Assembly: GCA_903893625.1 (NCBI GenBank)
Contig: CAITND010000096.1
Coordinates: 1 to 35,452, forward strand
DNA: 35,452 bases
Origin: an uncultured Oscillatoriales cyanobacterium
GTDB taxonomy: Bacteria; Cyanobacteriota; Cyanobacteriia; Cyanobacteriales; Microcoleaceae
Direction: 5' to 3'
The position numbers and the translations under genes were made by a program. Under the pieces are notes generated by a model that had not been told where the DNA came from, did not search any database, and saw only the letters and a program-made list of their open reading frames with translations. The number at the start of each line of letters is the position of its first letter. Position 1 is the stretch's first letter. Positions 1 to 9,765 of the stretch are shown piece after piece.

Positions 1-158
1 CGGGGAGGCAGGGGGAGCAGGGGGAGCAGGGGGAGCCGGGGAGGCAGGGGAGGCAGGGGAGGCAGGGGGAGCGGGGGGAGCCGGGGAGGCAGGGGGAGCA
101 GGGGAGGCAGGGGGAGCAGGGGGAGCCGGGAGGGGGAGCCGGGGAGGGGAGGGGGAGC
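1..158. repeat. G-rich 9-mer tandem array
   Basis: Imperfect tandem copies of the 9-base units GGGGAGGCA, GGGGGAGCA and GGGGGAGCC run from the left edge to about base 158 and so may be cut by the window. The runs of four to six G, one every nine bases, make the + strand a candidate for G-quadruplex formation. No reading frame is supported here. The array lies upstream of ylxR, where nusA would be expected in the usual nusA-ylxR-infB order; nusA is not visible. Confidence 0.85.
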
Positions 159-169
159 GTCCTCGCTCG

Positions 170-225
170 CTGTCAACTGTCAACTGTCAACCGTCAACTG
201 TCAACTGTCAACCGTCAACTGTCAA
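170..225. repeat. Heptanucleotide tandem repeat (CTGTCAA)8
   Basis: Eight head-to-tail 7-mers are present: six CTGTCAA and two CCGTCAA (fourth and seventh units). Short tandemly repeated heptamers are typical of filamentous cyanobacterial intergenic DNA. The array ends two bases before the ylxR ATG, so it occupies the space where a ribosome binding site would be. Confidence 0.92.
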
Positions 226-227
226 CC

Positions 228-545
228 ATGAAAAACCAACGACGTTGCGTTGCTTGTCGCCAGTTAGCAGGCAAAGAAACCTTCTGGCGATTTGTCCGGC
301 TCTATCCATCGCATCAGGTACAATTAGATCAAGGAATGGGTCGTTCAGCCTACCTTTGCCCCAACCCTGATTGTTTACGGGTGGCCCAGAAAAAAAATCG
401 ACTGGGACACGCACTCCGAACATCTGTGCCAGAGGAACTGTATCAAAGCCTATGGCAACGTTTAGCAAACCCTGATCAAGATAGCCTTACAAGTCAAGGC
501 GATCTTTGTGAATCAACTGCCTGTTCAAGTTCACAATCCCTGTAA
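228..545 (+). CDS. ylxR: YlxR family RNA-binding protein (DUF448)
   Basis: Small basic protein of 105 residues. It has the N-terminal family signature RRCVACRQ (residues 5-12) and the conserved block GMGRSAYLCPNPDCL (about 36-50), followed by KKNRLGHALR. YlxR proteins are RNA-binding or nucleoid-associated and normally lie between nusA and infB, as here, with infB downstream. The residues after about 80 (serine/glutamine-rich) are outside the conserved domain. The ATG directly follows the heptamer array and no Shine-Dalgarno sequence is visible, so initiation may rely on read-through from an upstream cistron or a leader-independent mode. The family call is firm; the precise role is known only in general terms. 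Confidence 0.9.
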   Translation: MKNQRRCVACRQLAGKETFWRFVRLYPSHQVQLDQGMGRSAYLCPNPDCLRVAQKKNRLGHALRTSVPEELYQSLWQRLANPDQDSLTSQGDLCESTACSSSQSL

Positions 546-899
546 GGAGGTGTCAAGTTCACATTTAGTCACTAAACCTACTCCCCAGATAGAAGACTGG
601 GGTGTCCAAGTTGTAGCAGAATGGGATAAATTGGCTAAGTTGTCCAATCATCCTCCTTCACCCGAAGGTTCAGATCTGTTAACTTGAGAAAGACAAGTGT
701 AAAGATTTGAGGGGTTCAAGTTCAGCAAAAATTGAAATAACATTAAGAACTGTCACAGCAGACGAATCCTCTGCATCCTTGACACTTAAATAACAAGAGC
801 AGATGATATCGTTATTTAAAATGTAGAGGTTACTGTTGTAAGAGTAAATCGAACTATGTAAACATCAAACAATGGGTTGGTACGAAGAGGGGTCAGTGG
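546..899 (+). other. ylxR-infB intergenic leader, no convincing gene
   Basis: This 354-base stretch separates ylxR from infB. A frame overlapping the ylxR end is open from a GTG at 508 (or 550) to a TGA at 685-687. It has an AAGGAGG motif at 544-550, but that is too close to the 550 GTG for normal initiation, and the predicted peptide matches no family I know. The rest is AT-rich. It holds the inverted repeat listed separately at 786-819 and an AGAGGGG-like ribosome binding site about 8 bases before the infB ATG. It probably acts mainly as the infB leader. Confidence 0.5.
786..819. promoter_or_regulatory. Inverted repeat in infB leader
   Basis: TTAAATAAC (786-794) is matched exactly by GTTATTTAA (811-819) across a 16-base spacer, 81 bases before the infB start. 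It could be an mRNA hairpin or a protein-binding palindrome. There is no U-tract after it, so it does not look like a terminator. Its function is inferred only from position. Confidence 0.4.
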
Positions 900-3800
900 A
901 TGAACAACGCCAAAGTCAGAATTTACGAACTATCACGGGAACTTAATTTGGATAACAAGGACATTTTAGCAGTGTGTGAACGGCTGAATATTTCGGTTAA
1001 AAGCCACAGTAGCACGATTTCAGAATCTGATAAAGAACGCATTGAAAAATATGTAGCGAGTCACCCGAACCCAGGTCAGCTTGATGCCAAATCCGAGCGA
1101 TCGCACCCCAATGGGAAATCGTCGGGAGCTACACCAGGAGAGAAGAAAAGGCAAGAAATTTTAGAGATCCAGAAGCCGAGAATTCGGCCCAACTCCGACT
1201 CCTCCCCTGTGTATGGCGAGGAGAATTCCCCTGCATCAGCGTCAGTTGCCACACCACCTAAGTCACTTGTTTCTCCAAAAGCGCCTGTGAAACCCACGTT
1301 AAATCGACCTGTGTTATCGAAACCCAATTCTCCTGCTCAAGGGGAAACGGACTCTTCCAAAACAGCAGCCGAAGAACGTTCCGAAACTGAGCAGATTGCC
1401 ATTGACTCTCCTCCGCAGGAGATGACAATTCCTGAAGAAGATCTAGATCTGTCGGAACCGACTCAACTGTCTCCTCCACCCGTCAGACCCGAATCAACGA
1501 TTCCGATTGTTATTTCTGAACCGGCATCGGTGATTAAAAACAAGCCCGTTTTGAAGACGAATAAACCAACGCCTAAACCCGTTGAATCGAAACCCAAAAC
1601 GGAAACTCCCGAAAAACCGACTCCTAAAACTCAACAGGCTCCATCCCTGGCGCCGACTGAGGCCAAGGAAAGAGACTCAGAAGCCCGAAGACCACCGCGT
1701 AAAGAGATCGGGATTCCCAGACCCAAATCTGTCCCTGAATTGCAACCGCCTCCTGCACGGAAATCATCGGTTCAACCGATTGATGAGGATGCAGAACCTT
1801 CGGAAAACGCAGAAGAGGAACCCTTAATTGCCACAGACGATTTAATTAAACGGCCTAAACGGGCTGCGGTGACGACATTAACTCGTCCAAACCCCCCTCG
1901 AGTCGGGAAACGAGGGCCAGAATGGGAGGAAGAGGAAGAAGAAGTTGTCGATACCAGTAAAGCCAAAGCGGCTAAAGTCAAGGCCAAACGACGGGCTAAA
2001 CCGTCCTTAGATGAAGACGATGATGATGAGTTAAACGCATTGGCTTTATCGAATGCCAATAACGCCATGATGACTTTATCTCTGGCGCGTCCACCCAAAC
2101 CCAAATCTAGCCCAGGGCAAAATAACCTAGCAGCGACAACGGCCAAACCGAAAAAACAAACTCCGGGTCGCAGTGGAGGCTCTTCGGCTGCCAATACGCG
2201 TCGGACAGAAGCTAAACCGAAAGCAGAACGCCCCGAAAAAGTGATTGTCCCAGGGCCAATGACTGTTCAGGAACTAGCAACGGCCTTAATATTGCCGGAA
2301 ACGGAAATTATTAAACGCTTATTCTCTCAAGGAATTGCCGTTAATATTACAGAGACGCTGGACTATAACACAATTCTGTTAATTTGTCAAGATCTAAACG
2401 TTGCAGTTGAAAACGAAAAACTCAAATCCGGTGCGATCAAACCGGACAATATGCTGAATGCAGAAGACATGGAGCATCTGCAACGGCGTCCTCCGGTGGT
2501 GACCATCATGGGTCACGTCGATCACGGGAAAACCACCCTCCTCGATGCTATCCGCGAAACTAAGGTGGCTCAAGGAGAAGCCGGGGGCATCACCCAACAC
2601 ATCGGAGCCTATCATGTCGATATGGAACATGAGGGTCAAACCCAGCAGGTCGTCTTCCTAGATACTCCTGGCCACGAAGCCTTTACCGCCATGCGAGCCA
2701 GGGGAGCACGAGTTACTGACGTGGCAATTCTGGTTGTAGCTGCCGATGATGGTGTCCAACCCCAAACCATTGAAGCCATTAGTCATGCTAAGGCGGCAGG
2801 AGTCCCGATTATCATTGCCATCAACAAAATTGATAAAGAAGGTGCCCAGCCGGATCGGGTGAAACAGGAGTTAACGGAATTTGCTCTGGTTCCCGAAGAA
2901 TGGGGCGGTGACACGATTATGGTTCCCGTCAGTGCCATCAGGGGAGAAAACCTTGATACTCTCTTAGAAATGATTCTGTTAGTGGCTGAGGTTGAAGATC
3001 TCTATGCCAACCCCAACCGGGCAGCTAAAGGAACGATTATTGAAGCTCACCTCGACAAATCTCGTGGCCCTGTGGCAACGCTGTTAGTCCAAAACGGCAC
3101 CCTGCGTGTTGGGGATATCGTTGTGGCTGGTTCAGTCCTGGGTAAAGTGCGGGCGATGGTGGATGACCGAGGCGACCGTGTAGACGATGCCAGTCCTTCC
3201 TTTGCCGTTGAGGTCTTAGGTCTGCGGGATGTCCCGGCGGCTGGAGATGAATTCGAGGTCTTTGAAAGTGAAAAAGAAGCCTCGGCTCTGGCAAACCAAC
3301 GGGGAGAAGCTAAACGCCAAACCCGCTTAACCAAGGGTCGGATCAGTCTGAGTGAATTCTCAGCCCGGGCTCAACAGGGTGAGTTGAAAGAACTTAACTT
3401 AATCCTCAAGGGCGATGTTCAAGGGTCTGTAGAAGCGATCGTTGGCGCCCTCAAGAAACTACCTCAGAAAGAAGTCGAACTACAACTGCTCTTAGCCGCC
3501 CCCGGTGAAATTACTGAAACGGATATTGATTTAGCTTCCGCCAGTAATGCTGTCTTACTTGGATTTAATACCACCTTGGCTCATGGCGCACGACAAGCGG
3601 CTGATCGGGCGGGAGTGGATATCCGCGATTACAACATCATTTACAACCTCTTGGATGATGTCCAAGCGGCGATGGAAGGTTTATTAGAACCGGAATTGGT
3701 AGAAGAAGCTTTGGGTCAAGTCGAAGTCCGGGCGATCTTCCCTGTCGGACGCAGTACGGTAGCAGGTTGTTATGTGCTGTCAGGTAAAGTGATTCGTAAC

Positions 3801-4001
3801 TGTAAAGTCCGAGTCCGACGTAAAAATGAAATCGTTCATGAAGGCGGTCTCGACTCCCTGAAACGGATGAAAGAAGATGCTAAGGAAGTCAATGCTGGCT
3901 ATGAATGCGGTATTGCTTTGGATAACTTTAACGACTGGAACATGGGCGACATTATTGAAGCCTATCGGATGACGACTAAACGTCGTACCCTGTCGCTATA
4001 A
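900..4001 (+). CDS. infB: Translation initiation factor IF-2
   Basis: GTPase that brings initiator tRNA to the ribosome, in the cytoplasm. The 1033-residue length suits cyanobacterial IF-2, which has a long N-terminal extension. Order: an IF2_N helical domain (about 4-50, beginning [10 protein letters not shown]); a roughly 400-residue low-complexity Pro/Lys/Glu-rich linker including acidic runs near 345 and 375; a second IF2_N-like domain (about 450-505); the G domain with GHVDHGKT (538-545), DTPGH (588-592) and NKID (642-645); then the EF-Tu-like domain 2 and IF-2 domain 3 to the C-terminus. The ATG at 900 has a GAGGGG-type ribosome binding site. It lies downstream of ylxR and ends before a strong terminator, so it closes the housekeeping operon. 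The call is not in doubt. Confidence 0.98.
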   Translation: MNNAKVRIYELSRELNLDNKDILAVCERLNISVKSHSSTISESDKERIEKYVASHPNPGQLDAKSERSHPNGKSSGATPGEKKRQEILEIQKPRIRPNSDSSPVYGEENSPASASVATPPKSLVSPKAPVKPTLNRPVLSKPNSPAQGETDSSKTAAEERSETEQIAIDSPPQEMTIPEEDLDLSEPTQLSPPPVRPESTIPIVISEPASVIKNKPVLKTNKPTPKPVESKPKTETPEKPTPKTQQAPSLAPTEAKERDSEARRPPRKEIGIPRPKSVPELQPPPARKSSVQPIDEDAEPSENAEEEPLIATDDLIKRPKRAAVTTLTRPNPPRVGKRGPEWEEEEEEVVDTSKAKAAKVKAKRRAKPSLDEDDDDELNALALSNANNAMMTLSLARPPKPKSSPGQNNLAATTAKPKKQTPGRSGGSSAANTRRTEAKPKAERPEKVIVPGPMTVQELATALILPETEIIKRLFSQGIAVNITETLDYNTILLICQDLNVAVENEKLKSGAIKPDNMLNAEDMEHLQRRPPVVTIMGHVDHGKTTLLDAIRETKVAQGEAGGITQHIGAYHVDMEHEGQTQQVVFLDTPGHEAFTAMRARGARVTDVAILVVAADDGVQPQTIEAISHAKAAGVPIIIAINKIDKEGAQPDRVKQELTEFALVPEEWGGDTIMVPVSAIRGENLDTLLEMILLVAEVEDLYANPNRAAKGTIIEAHLDKSRGPVATLLVQNGTLRVGDIVVAGSVLGKVRAMVDDRGDRVDDASPSFAVEVLGLRDVPAAGDEFEVFESEKEASALANQRGEAKRQTRLTKGRISLSEFSARAQQGELKELNLILKGDVQGSVEAIVGALKKLPQKEVELQLLLAAPGEITETDIDLASASNAVLLGFNTTLAHGARQAADRAGVDIRDYNIIYNLLDDVQAAMEGLLEPELVEEALGQVEVRAIFPVGRSTVAGCYVLSGKVIRNCKVRVRRKNEIVHEGGLDSLKRMKEDAKEVNAGYECGIALDNFNDWNMGDIIEAYRMTTKRRTLSL

Positions 4002-4021
4002 TGCTTTATCCCTAATTTCTG

Positions 4022-4068
4022 ATCAGCCACCTGTTATTCCAGCAATAATAGGTGGCTGATGCTTTTTT
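4022..4068 (+). terminator. Intrinsic terminator after infB
   Basis: ATCAGCCACCT (4022-4032) pairs perfectly with AGGTGGCTGAT (4050-4060). The stem can extend inward through one G-T wobble and five A-T pairs to a CCAGC loop. A run of six T (4063-4068) follows. The position 21 bases after the infB stop and before a convergent gene fits a rho-independent terminator. Confidence 0.9.
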
Positions 4069-4159
4069 AAGCGTCTGTAGGATTGAGTGGAATCATCTAG
4101 TGACTACCTGCAAGGGTGGCAGTGTGAAGAATCTCTGTACTTTCAGGTGGGGATGGATG

Positions 4160-6046
4160 TCAAGAATCGTTCCAATTAAAACGCATACCTAAAAACTCCT
4201 CTAACTGCTGATTATAAGGTTTAAAATAATCTTTTAGTAAGGTGCGTGTTGATTCGGAGATGGGGGGATAGGGTCTGGTATTATATTGATGATATTTTGA
4301 TAAATGATATTCAGGTAAACCTAAAAACTCAAGGACTTGTGTGGTTCCCTGATCAGGATTAGCATAAAAGTCTTCACTTTTTAAAATTAAAAACTGTTCT
4401 CTGGGAAAGATTTTCATCCATTTTTCTAAGAAATAAATATATAACCCTTTAGCCAGATATCCTTGAAATTGAGGATAGTTAAATTTTGTCCAAAAATCAA
4501 TCGTTTGATCCTGTAATTGTTCTAATTCCAATTGAATTGCATCTTCAAAAGAATGCAACTCCCATTTTAAACTAAACCAATGATAATAATGAGAAACAGC
4601 CCGATCAATGGGATTTCTTAACAGAAGAATTAATTTAACATTCGGAAAAAATTCTACTAAATTTTCAGGGACTTCTGGAGTATTAAAGTTAATCGGTGTT
4701 GCTTCTCCCACTAAACAGTTATAGTCTGGGGGAATGGGAGGAAAATGAGAAAAATACCACTCTAAACCTCGATCAACTTGATTTGACCAAAAGGGCATTT
4801 CTTTAATCATTGAAGACATCACATTGGGATGTTCTGAGAGATAATAATTTAAAGAGGTTGTCCCGCCTTTTTGAGTTCCAATAATTAAATAATTGAGGTG
4901 ATTAACAGGTTGCAAAACTTCGGCAATATTTTGCCATTGGGGACGGAATTTATGGATAATTTTTTGACCTGCAATATGATTATATTGAATAGCAGATTGT
5001 AAATCTCCTTGAGAAGTATATAATACGGCTAAATTCAAATAAAAAATAGAAGATTCTGGATTTTTTGCAATTGCTTGATGATAAATTTTAATGGCTGAAT
5101 TTAGTTGATTTTGTGCTGCAATTAAATCCACAATATTTTGATAATTCCAGAGAAATATATCGGGTTTAAGCTCTAAAAATTTGAGATCGGCACAAACCGC
5201 TTCATCCTGCTGTTGATTGCGAAATAAAGCCATTCCTAAGTTATAATAAGATTCGGGGTCAGTGGGGTTAATTTGTACCGCACTCCGACATTGTTCTACC
5301 GCTTGATCTAAAGCTTTTTTTTGCTCTAAAATAGCACTTATTTTTTGAGAAATATCTAAATTATTTGGTTGAATTTGTAAGGCAATCTGATAAAATATTA
5401 GTGCTGCGAGATCATATTTTTTTTGAGTGAGAATTTCTGCTAATTTGATATAGAGTTCAAAATCAGCAGGTGAAAAATCTCTCCATTCCCCTGAAGGACA
5501 ATGTTGATTCACCGCCAAACAATAATCCTGAATCACTTCATCTAATCCCTTTTTAATTTGAGATTGAAGCACTTCTCCCAGGCGATTTAAACTCTCTAAT
5601 AAATCCCGGTTTTGCTTCCAAGCATTAAAATAAGCAAGAACAGCTTCCTGCCCTTTTTGTTGTTGAGAAAAAGCTTCTCCTAAATAATAATAAGACCAAC
5701 AAAAATCAGGCTTGAGTTCAATAGCTTTAGAGTAAGCTAAAATCGCCTGATCCCATTGTTCTTGTTGAATTAAAGCCATCCCTAAGTTATGATAAGACCA
5801 AGAAAAGTTAGGGTTGAGTGCGATCGCTTGACGGTAAACAACAATGGCTTCTGTCCATTTTTTTTGCTGGGAAAAAATATCTCCCAGTTGATTATACGCC
5901 CAAGAAAAGTTCGGATCAAGTTCGATAGTTTTGCGATAAAGTGCGATCGCATCTTCCCAGTTTTCTTGCTGGCGATAGATTTCAGCTTGTTCATATAAAG
6001 CTGATACAGAAATTTCTGAGTTTACAGTGGAATACTCATCAAACAT
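4160..6046 (-). CDS. TPR protein with C-terminal sulfotransferase domain
   Basis: 628 residues. About ten tetratricopeptide repeats fill residues 12-365 (typical pattern: WAYNQLGDIFSQQKKWTEAI followed by Y..AI.LNP). A PAPS-dependent sulfotransferase domain follows from about 383 to the end. The 5'-phosphosulfate loop is seen as GTQKGGTTSL (near 386-395) and the 3'-phosphate motif as LRNPIDRAVSHYYH (near 475-488). The enzyme would transfer sulfate from PAPS to a glycan or protein, with the TPR part likely binding the acceptor or a partner. No signal peptide or membrane segment is visible. It converges with infB and is divergent from the glycosyltransferase at 6151. A second sulfotransferase at 21136 has the domains in reverse order. 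The acceptor is unknown. Confidence 0.88.
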   Translation of the reverse strand: MFDEYSTVNSEISVSALYEQAEIYRQQENWEDAIALYRKTIELDPNFSWAYNQLGDIFSQQKKWTEAIVVYRQAIALNPNFSWSYHNLGMALIQQEQWDQAILAYSKAIELKPDFCWSYYYLGEAFSQQQKGQEAVLAYFNAWKQNRDLLESLNRLGEVLQSQIKKGLDEVIQDYCLAVNQHCPSGEWRDFSPADFELYIKLAEILTQKKYDLAALIFYQIALQIQPNNLDISQKISAILEQKKALDQAVEQCRSAVQINPTDPESYYNLGMALFRNQQQDEAVCADLKFLELKPDIFLWNYQNIVDLIAAQNQLNSAIKIYHQAIAKNPESSIFYLNLAVLYTSQGDLQSAIQYNHIAGQKIIHKFRPQWQNIAEVLQPVNHLNYLIIGTQKGGTTSLNYYLSEHPNVMSSMIKEMPFWSNQVDRGLEWYFSHFPPIPPDYNCLVGEATPINFNTPEVPENLVEFFPNVKLILLLRNPIDRAVSHYYHWFSLKWELHSFEDAIQLELEQLQDQTIDFWTKFNYPQFQGYLAKGLYIYFLEKWMKIFPREQFLILKSEDFYANPDQGTTQVLEFLGLPEYHLSKYHQYNTRPYPPISESTRTLLKDYFKPYNQQLEEFLGMRFNWNDS

Positions 6047-6092
6047 GATTCAATTTTTTCATTGATACTCAATTGACTTTCTTGCAACTACT

Positions 6093-6121
6093 GATCATGT
6101 AAGCCAATAAGACTTATAATA
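6093..6121 (+). promoter_or_regulatory. Candidate sigma70-type promoter for the 1172-aa glycosyltransferase
   Basis: A perfect TATAAT at 6116-6121 lies 29 bases before the ATG at 6151, with TGATCA at 6093-6098 as a weak -35 element at a spacing of 17. It sits in the 104-base divergent gap between two oppositely oriented genes. The -10 element is strong and the -35 element is poor. Confidence 0.4.
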
Positions 6122-6150
6122 ACAGGTTGATCCGCTAAAACTATAATTTT

Positions 6151-9100
6151 ATGTTGAGTTCATCCCCCCAAGTTAGCATTATTATTCCGGTTTACAATGG
6201 CGATCGCTACCTTAGCCAAGCCATTGACAGTGTATTGAGTCAAACGTACTCAAACTATGAGATTATTATAGTTGATGACGGCTCAACAGATAACACCCGT
6301 CGGATTGTACAACATTATATAGAAAAACGCCAGGACTCGTCTATAATTCGTTACATTTTTCAATCTAATCAGGGAGTTGCAACCTCAAGAAATAGGGGAA
6401 TTCAGGAAGCGAGAGGAGAATTAATTGCTTTACTGGATCAAGATGATGTGTTTTTGCCCGAAAAATTAGCCCATCAAGTTGCCTGTTTTGAGACTAACCC
6501 TAGTATAGCAATTGTTAATAGTGGTTGGCGTTTAATTGATCAAAATAATAACAAAATTTCTGATATTGAACCTTGGCATGATTTACCAAATTTAACATTA
6601 GAAACTTGGGTAACTAGAACTCCAATTTTACCTGGTGCTTTGATGTTTAGGCGTTCAGCTTGGCAACAAATTGGGGGATTTGATTCTCGGTTTAATGGAG
6701 TCGATGATGTTGATTTTATTTGGCGTTTAGCATTGCAAGGGTATTCAGCAACTTGGCTATCTGAAATTACCGTTAATTATCGACAACACGAGGAAACAGT
6801 TTCTAATACAAAAGCCAGAGAAAGAGCTAATCTAATGATAGCACTTCAAGATCATTTTTTTAGTCAGCCTAATTTATCCGATGAAATACGACAACTCGAA
6901 AAACCCGCTCGATATGAAGCTATAACTTGGATGGCATGGCATTTATATCATACCAATCATCCTCAAGAAATGGCTCAATTCTTACAAAAAACTTTACTCT
7001 ATACTCCTTATACTGTAGCTATTACGATTTCTGATTGGGTACATAGATTTATTGGTTATTGTCGTGGTTATGGTTATGAACTTGATTTGGAAAATTTCTA
7101 TAATTTACCCGAATGGAAACAATTAATTGCTCAAATTACTCCCCAACATAAGCCAAGAGTTAGTGTTATTATTGCGACTTATAACACTGAAAGATATATT
7201 GAGCAATGTGTAAAAAGTGTTCTCGAACAAACCTATACAGATTATGAAGTTATTATTATTGATGATGGATCTCAGGATAGAACTCAGCAGGTTATCAAAC
7301 CTTATTTTCCTGTTATTAAATATATTTATCAAGACAATCAAGGAACCGCTAAAGCTAGAAATCATGGTTGTGAAATAGCTCAAGGTGAATTTTTAGCATT
7401 TTTAGATGCAGATGACTTTTTCTTACCTCAAAAATTAGAGGAACAAGTGGCAGCTTTTGATGCTGACCCTTCGATTGATTTAGTTGAAAGTGGTTGGTAT
7501 TGTGTTAATCAAGAAGGAAAAAACTGGATAGCAATAACACCTTGGAATACTGCGCCAAAACTCAATTTAGAAGCATGGATTTTACATAAATGTGTTCGTC
7601 CTAGTTGTCTGATTTTACGCCGAGAATGGTGGGAAAAAGCCGGAGGATTTGATCATCGTTGTCCTCCCGCAGAAGATTTGGATTTGGTCTTACGTTTATC
7701 TTTAATGGGATGCAAAACCGTTTGGTTAAAAGAAATTCATGCTTGTTATCGTCAACATGACAAAAATTTAATGTCAGGAGGATTAAAAGTTATTAAAAAC
7801 ACTGAACTTGTCATGAATAATTTTTTTGATTACCCTGATCTTCCCCAAAAACTTCGTCGTCTACGTCGAAAAGAAAGTTATGATCGCTGGGTGTGGTTAG
7901 CTTGGAGAATGTATCGAGATGGTTATCACGATTTAATGATAGATTGTTTAGATAAATCCATAGAATATACTTTTTTCCCTCTAACAGAAACAATTTCTCA
8001 TTGGCTTGATGCTTTTCAAAATATTGCAGCAGACTATGGAGAAAAGTTAGATATTTATGCTTTAATTAAATCTCAGGAATGGCAATCTGTTATCCATAAA
8101 ATTATGAATCCAAAACTTAGCACTCAGTCTAAACCTACCTTAACACCCTCCCCGAAAAAACCTCATATTCTGTTAATGAATACCGATGATCCGGGTATTG
8201 GCGGGTTAGCCCAATATGATCATTTAATTTTGTGTGAATTAGCAAAATTAGGATATCAAGTAACAGCCGTTAGACCTAAACATTATAACCCCTTAGTCGA
8301 GGAGGAAAAAGACTTAGGAATTCAGCAATATTGGTTAGACTATAGCACTAGCCAAGATTTGCCTCGAATTCTGAGAAATACCCAAGATGCAGAAACCCTT
8401 TATGATGAAATCAAGCCCGATTTTATTATTTTTAGTGATGGTTGGCCTTACTCCCATTTTGCTGCTAAACAAGTAGCAATTCAACGGAATATTCCCTATA
8501 TGATCGCCCTGGGATTAGCCATGGCAGAACACATTGATTTTACTATGGGAGATGGTGTTCCCTACGCCAAAGGAGTATTATATCAATATGGATTAGCGCG
8601 GACTTTTAATACCGCAGCTTACGAACATATTCATATTTTACAAGACCAATTTGGCTTACCAAAAGATAAAGGAAATGTAGTATATTATGGACGATCAGAA
8701 AAATATTTTGCCCAGCCTAATTTAGCCAATCGTCAACGGTTACGGCAAGAAATTGGTATTCCTGAAGATGGGATTATGTGTTTAACAACGGCAAGGTTAG
8801 CACCCATCAAAGGACATCGATTTCAATTAGAAGCGATCGCCAAATTAAAACATACTTCTATCTGGGAAAAATTATACTTTGTTTGGGCGGGAACTGGACA
8901 GGGAAGTGATCATGATTTAGAACCAGAATTAAAGCAAAAAGTTGAGGATTTAGGCGTTAGCAATAAGGTGATATTTTTAGGACAACGGTGGGATATTCCC
9001 GACTGGTTAGATGCCTGTGATATATTTATATTAACCTCCTTAGCAGAAGCCGCTCCCTCCTTTGCAATTATGGAAGCAATGGCAAAAGGATTACCCATTA

Positions 9101-9669
9101 TTGCCTCGGCTGCGGGAGGTATTCCCGAAGGATTAGGAGACACTGGAAAACTATTAAGTGATCCTAATATTGATCCTCAAAAAACAGTTAACGAACTTGT
9201 TCAAACCCTGCAAGAATTAGCCGTTAATCCTCTGTTACTATCTAAAATGGGTGTAGCATCAAAACAACGAGCGGAAGAACTATTTAAAGAAGATCGGATG
9301 TTAAAACAAACCCTAGAAATTATAGAAATTGCTTTAACTTCCTCTCAAGAGGATGCTTTGATAAATTTACCCTTAACTAAAACTGAAGTAAAACATCTCA
9401 ATCATCGTCTCAAATACGCCTCATTACTGTGGAATGCTTGGTATTATTATACCCAAGAAAATGTCTCTGAAATGGTTAATTTTCTTGAACAATCTTTAAA
9501 ATACTCTCCCTTTGAATTTATCACTGAAGCTGTATTAGATTGGGTGAATGATTTTGTGCGCTTATCCAGCTATAAGAAATATCCTCTGGATGCGTCTACC
9601 TTAAGTCAATCCCCTGAATGGAAATATGCAATGGAACGAATTCTAGGCATTGTTTGTCGTTACCCGTAG
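6151..9669 (+). CDS. Three-module glycosyltransferase (GT2-GT2-GT4) with a repeated helical module
   Basis: 1172 residues. Module 1 is a GT2 domain (about 5-240) with SIIIPVYNG, VDDGSTD and LDQDD (95-99). Module 2 is a second GT2 (about 335-560) with SVIIATYNTERY, IDDGSQD and LDADD (418-422). Module 3 is GT-B/GT4-like (about 669-1065), starting HILLMNTDDPGIGGLAQYDH; its C-terminal acidic motif is EAAPSFAIME (966-975), one residue longer than the usual E-x7-E spacing. After each module comes a roughly 80-residue helical segment of the same type (about 254-331, 577-653, 1089-1165), with W..AW..Y, M..(F/C)L..S(L/I).Y and (I/L)..W(V/L)..F in order. The protein probably adds several sugars in turn to one glycan. 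No membrane segment is seen. Donors and acceptors are unknown. Confidence 0.88.
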   Translation: MLSSSPQVSIIIPVYNGDRYLSQAIDSVLSQTYSNYEIIIVDDGSTDNTRRIVQHYIEKRQDSSIIRYIFQSNQGVATSRNRGIQEARGELIALLDQDDVFLPEKLAHQVACFETNPSIAIVNSGWRLIDQNNNKISDIEPWHDLPNLTLETWVTRTPILPGALMFRRSAWQQIGGFDSRFNGVDDVDFIWRLALQGYSATWLSEITVNYRQHEETVSNTKARERANLMIALQDHFFSQPNLSDEIRQLEKPARYEAITWMAWHLYHTNHPQEMAQFLQKTLLYTPYTVAITISDWVHRFIGYCRGYGYELDLENFYNLPEWKQLIAQITPQHKPRVSVIIATYNTERYIEQCVKSVLEQTYTDYEVIIIDDGSQDRTQQVIKPYFPVIKYIYQDNQGTAKARNHGCEIAQGEFLAFLDADDFFLPQKLEEQVAAFDADPSIDLVESGWYCVNQEGKNWIAITPWNTAPKLNLEAWILHKCVRPSCLILRREWWEKAGGFDHRCPPAEDLDLVLRLSLMGCKTVWLKEIHACYRQHDKNLMSGGLKVIKNTELVMNNFFDYPDLPQKLRRLRRKESYDRWVWLAWRMYRDGYHDLMIDCLDKSIEYTFFPLTETISHWLDAFQNIAADYGEKLDIYALIKSQEWQSVIHKIMNPKLSTQSKPTLTPSPKKPHILLMNTDDPGIGGLAQYDHLILCELAKLGYQVTAVRPKHYNPLVEEEKDLGIQQYWLDYSTSQDLPRILRNTQDAETLYDEIKPDFIIFSDGWPYSHFAAKQVAIQRNIPYMIALGLAMAEHIDFTMGDGVPYAKGVLYQYGLARTFNTAAYEHIHILQDQFGLPKDKGNVVYYGRSEKYFAQPNLANRQRLRQEIGIPEDGIMCLTTARLAPIKGHRFQLEAIAKLKHTSIWEKLYFVWAGTGQGSDHDLEPELKQKVEDLGVSNKVIFLGQRWDIPDWLDACDIFILTSLAEAAPSFAIMEAMAKGLPIIASAAGGIPEGLGDTGKLLSDPNIDPQKTVNELVQTLQELAVNPLLLSKMGVASKQRAEELFKEDRMLKQTLEIIEIALTSSQEDALINLPLTKTEVKHLNHRLKYASLLWNAWYYYTQENVSEMVNFLEQSLKYSPFEFITEAVLDWVNDFVRLSSYKKYPLDASTLSQSPEWKYAMERILGIVCRYP

Positions 9670-9724
9670 GGGCGGGTTCGAGTTAACCTTTAATACCCAC
9701 AAATAATCTCCCAAAACCCGCCCC
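9669..9724. repeat. GGGGCGGGTT inverted repeat, copy 1
   Basis: GGGGCGGGTT (9669-9678) is matched by AACCCGCCCC (9715-9724) around an AT-rich core. The left arm begins in the stop codon of the preceding glycosyltransferase. The same arms, with the same TAGGGGCGGGTTCGAG opening, recur at 11551, so this is a dispersed intergenic element. A stem of this strength could also end transcription of the glycosyltransferase gene. Confidence 0.75.
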
Positions 9725-9731
9725 GAACCCA

Positions 9732-9737
9732 TATAAT
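9732..9737 (+). promoter_or_regulatory. Candidate -10 element before the dehydratase gene
   Basis: TATAAT at 9732-9737, 28 bases before the ATG at 9766. The matching -35 position falls in the right arm of the inverted repeat and has no good consensus, so the promoter is weakly supported. Confidence 0.3.
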
Positions 9738-9765
9738 AGTTTTAATCAGGCATTGTAAATTGGTT

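Noticed and set aside
170-225. CRISPR-like regularity of the heptamer array
   Set aside because: Units are 7 bases with no spacers; it is a simple tandem repeat.
508-687. Possible small gene overlapping the ylxR end
   Set aside because: Only GTG starts, a Shine-Dalgarno motif too close to the second one, and no recognisable family; mentioned only in the leader entry.
1772-2194. 140-codon minus-strand frame inside infB
   Set aside because: Low-complexity Ser/Ala-rich peptide mirroring the acidic and lysine-rich linker codons of infB; no ribosome binding site or family match.
5782-5998. Paired open frames on both strands within the TPR-sulfotransferase gene
   Set aside because: They arise from the repeated TPR codons and are shadows of the real gene.
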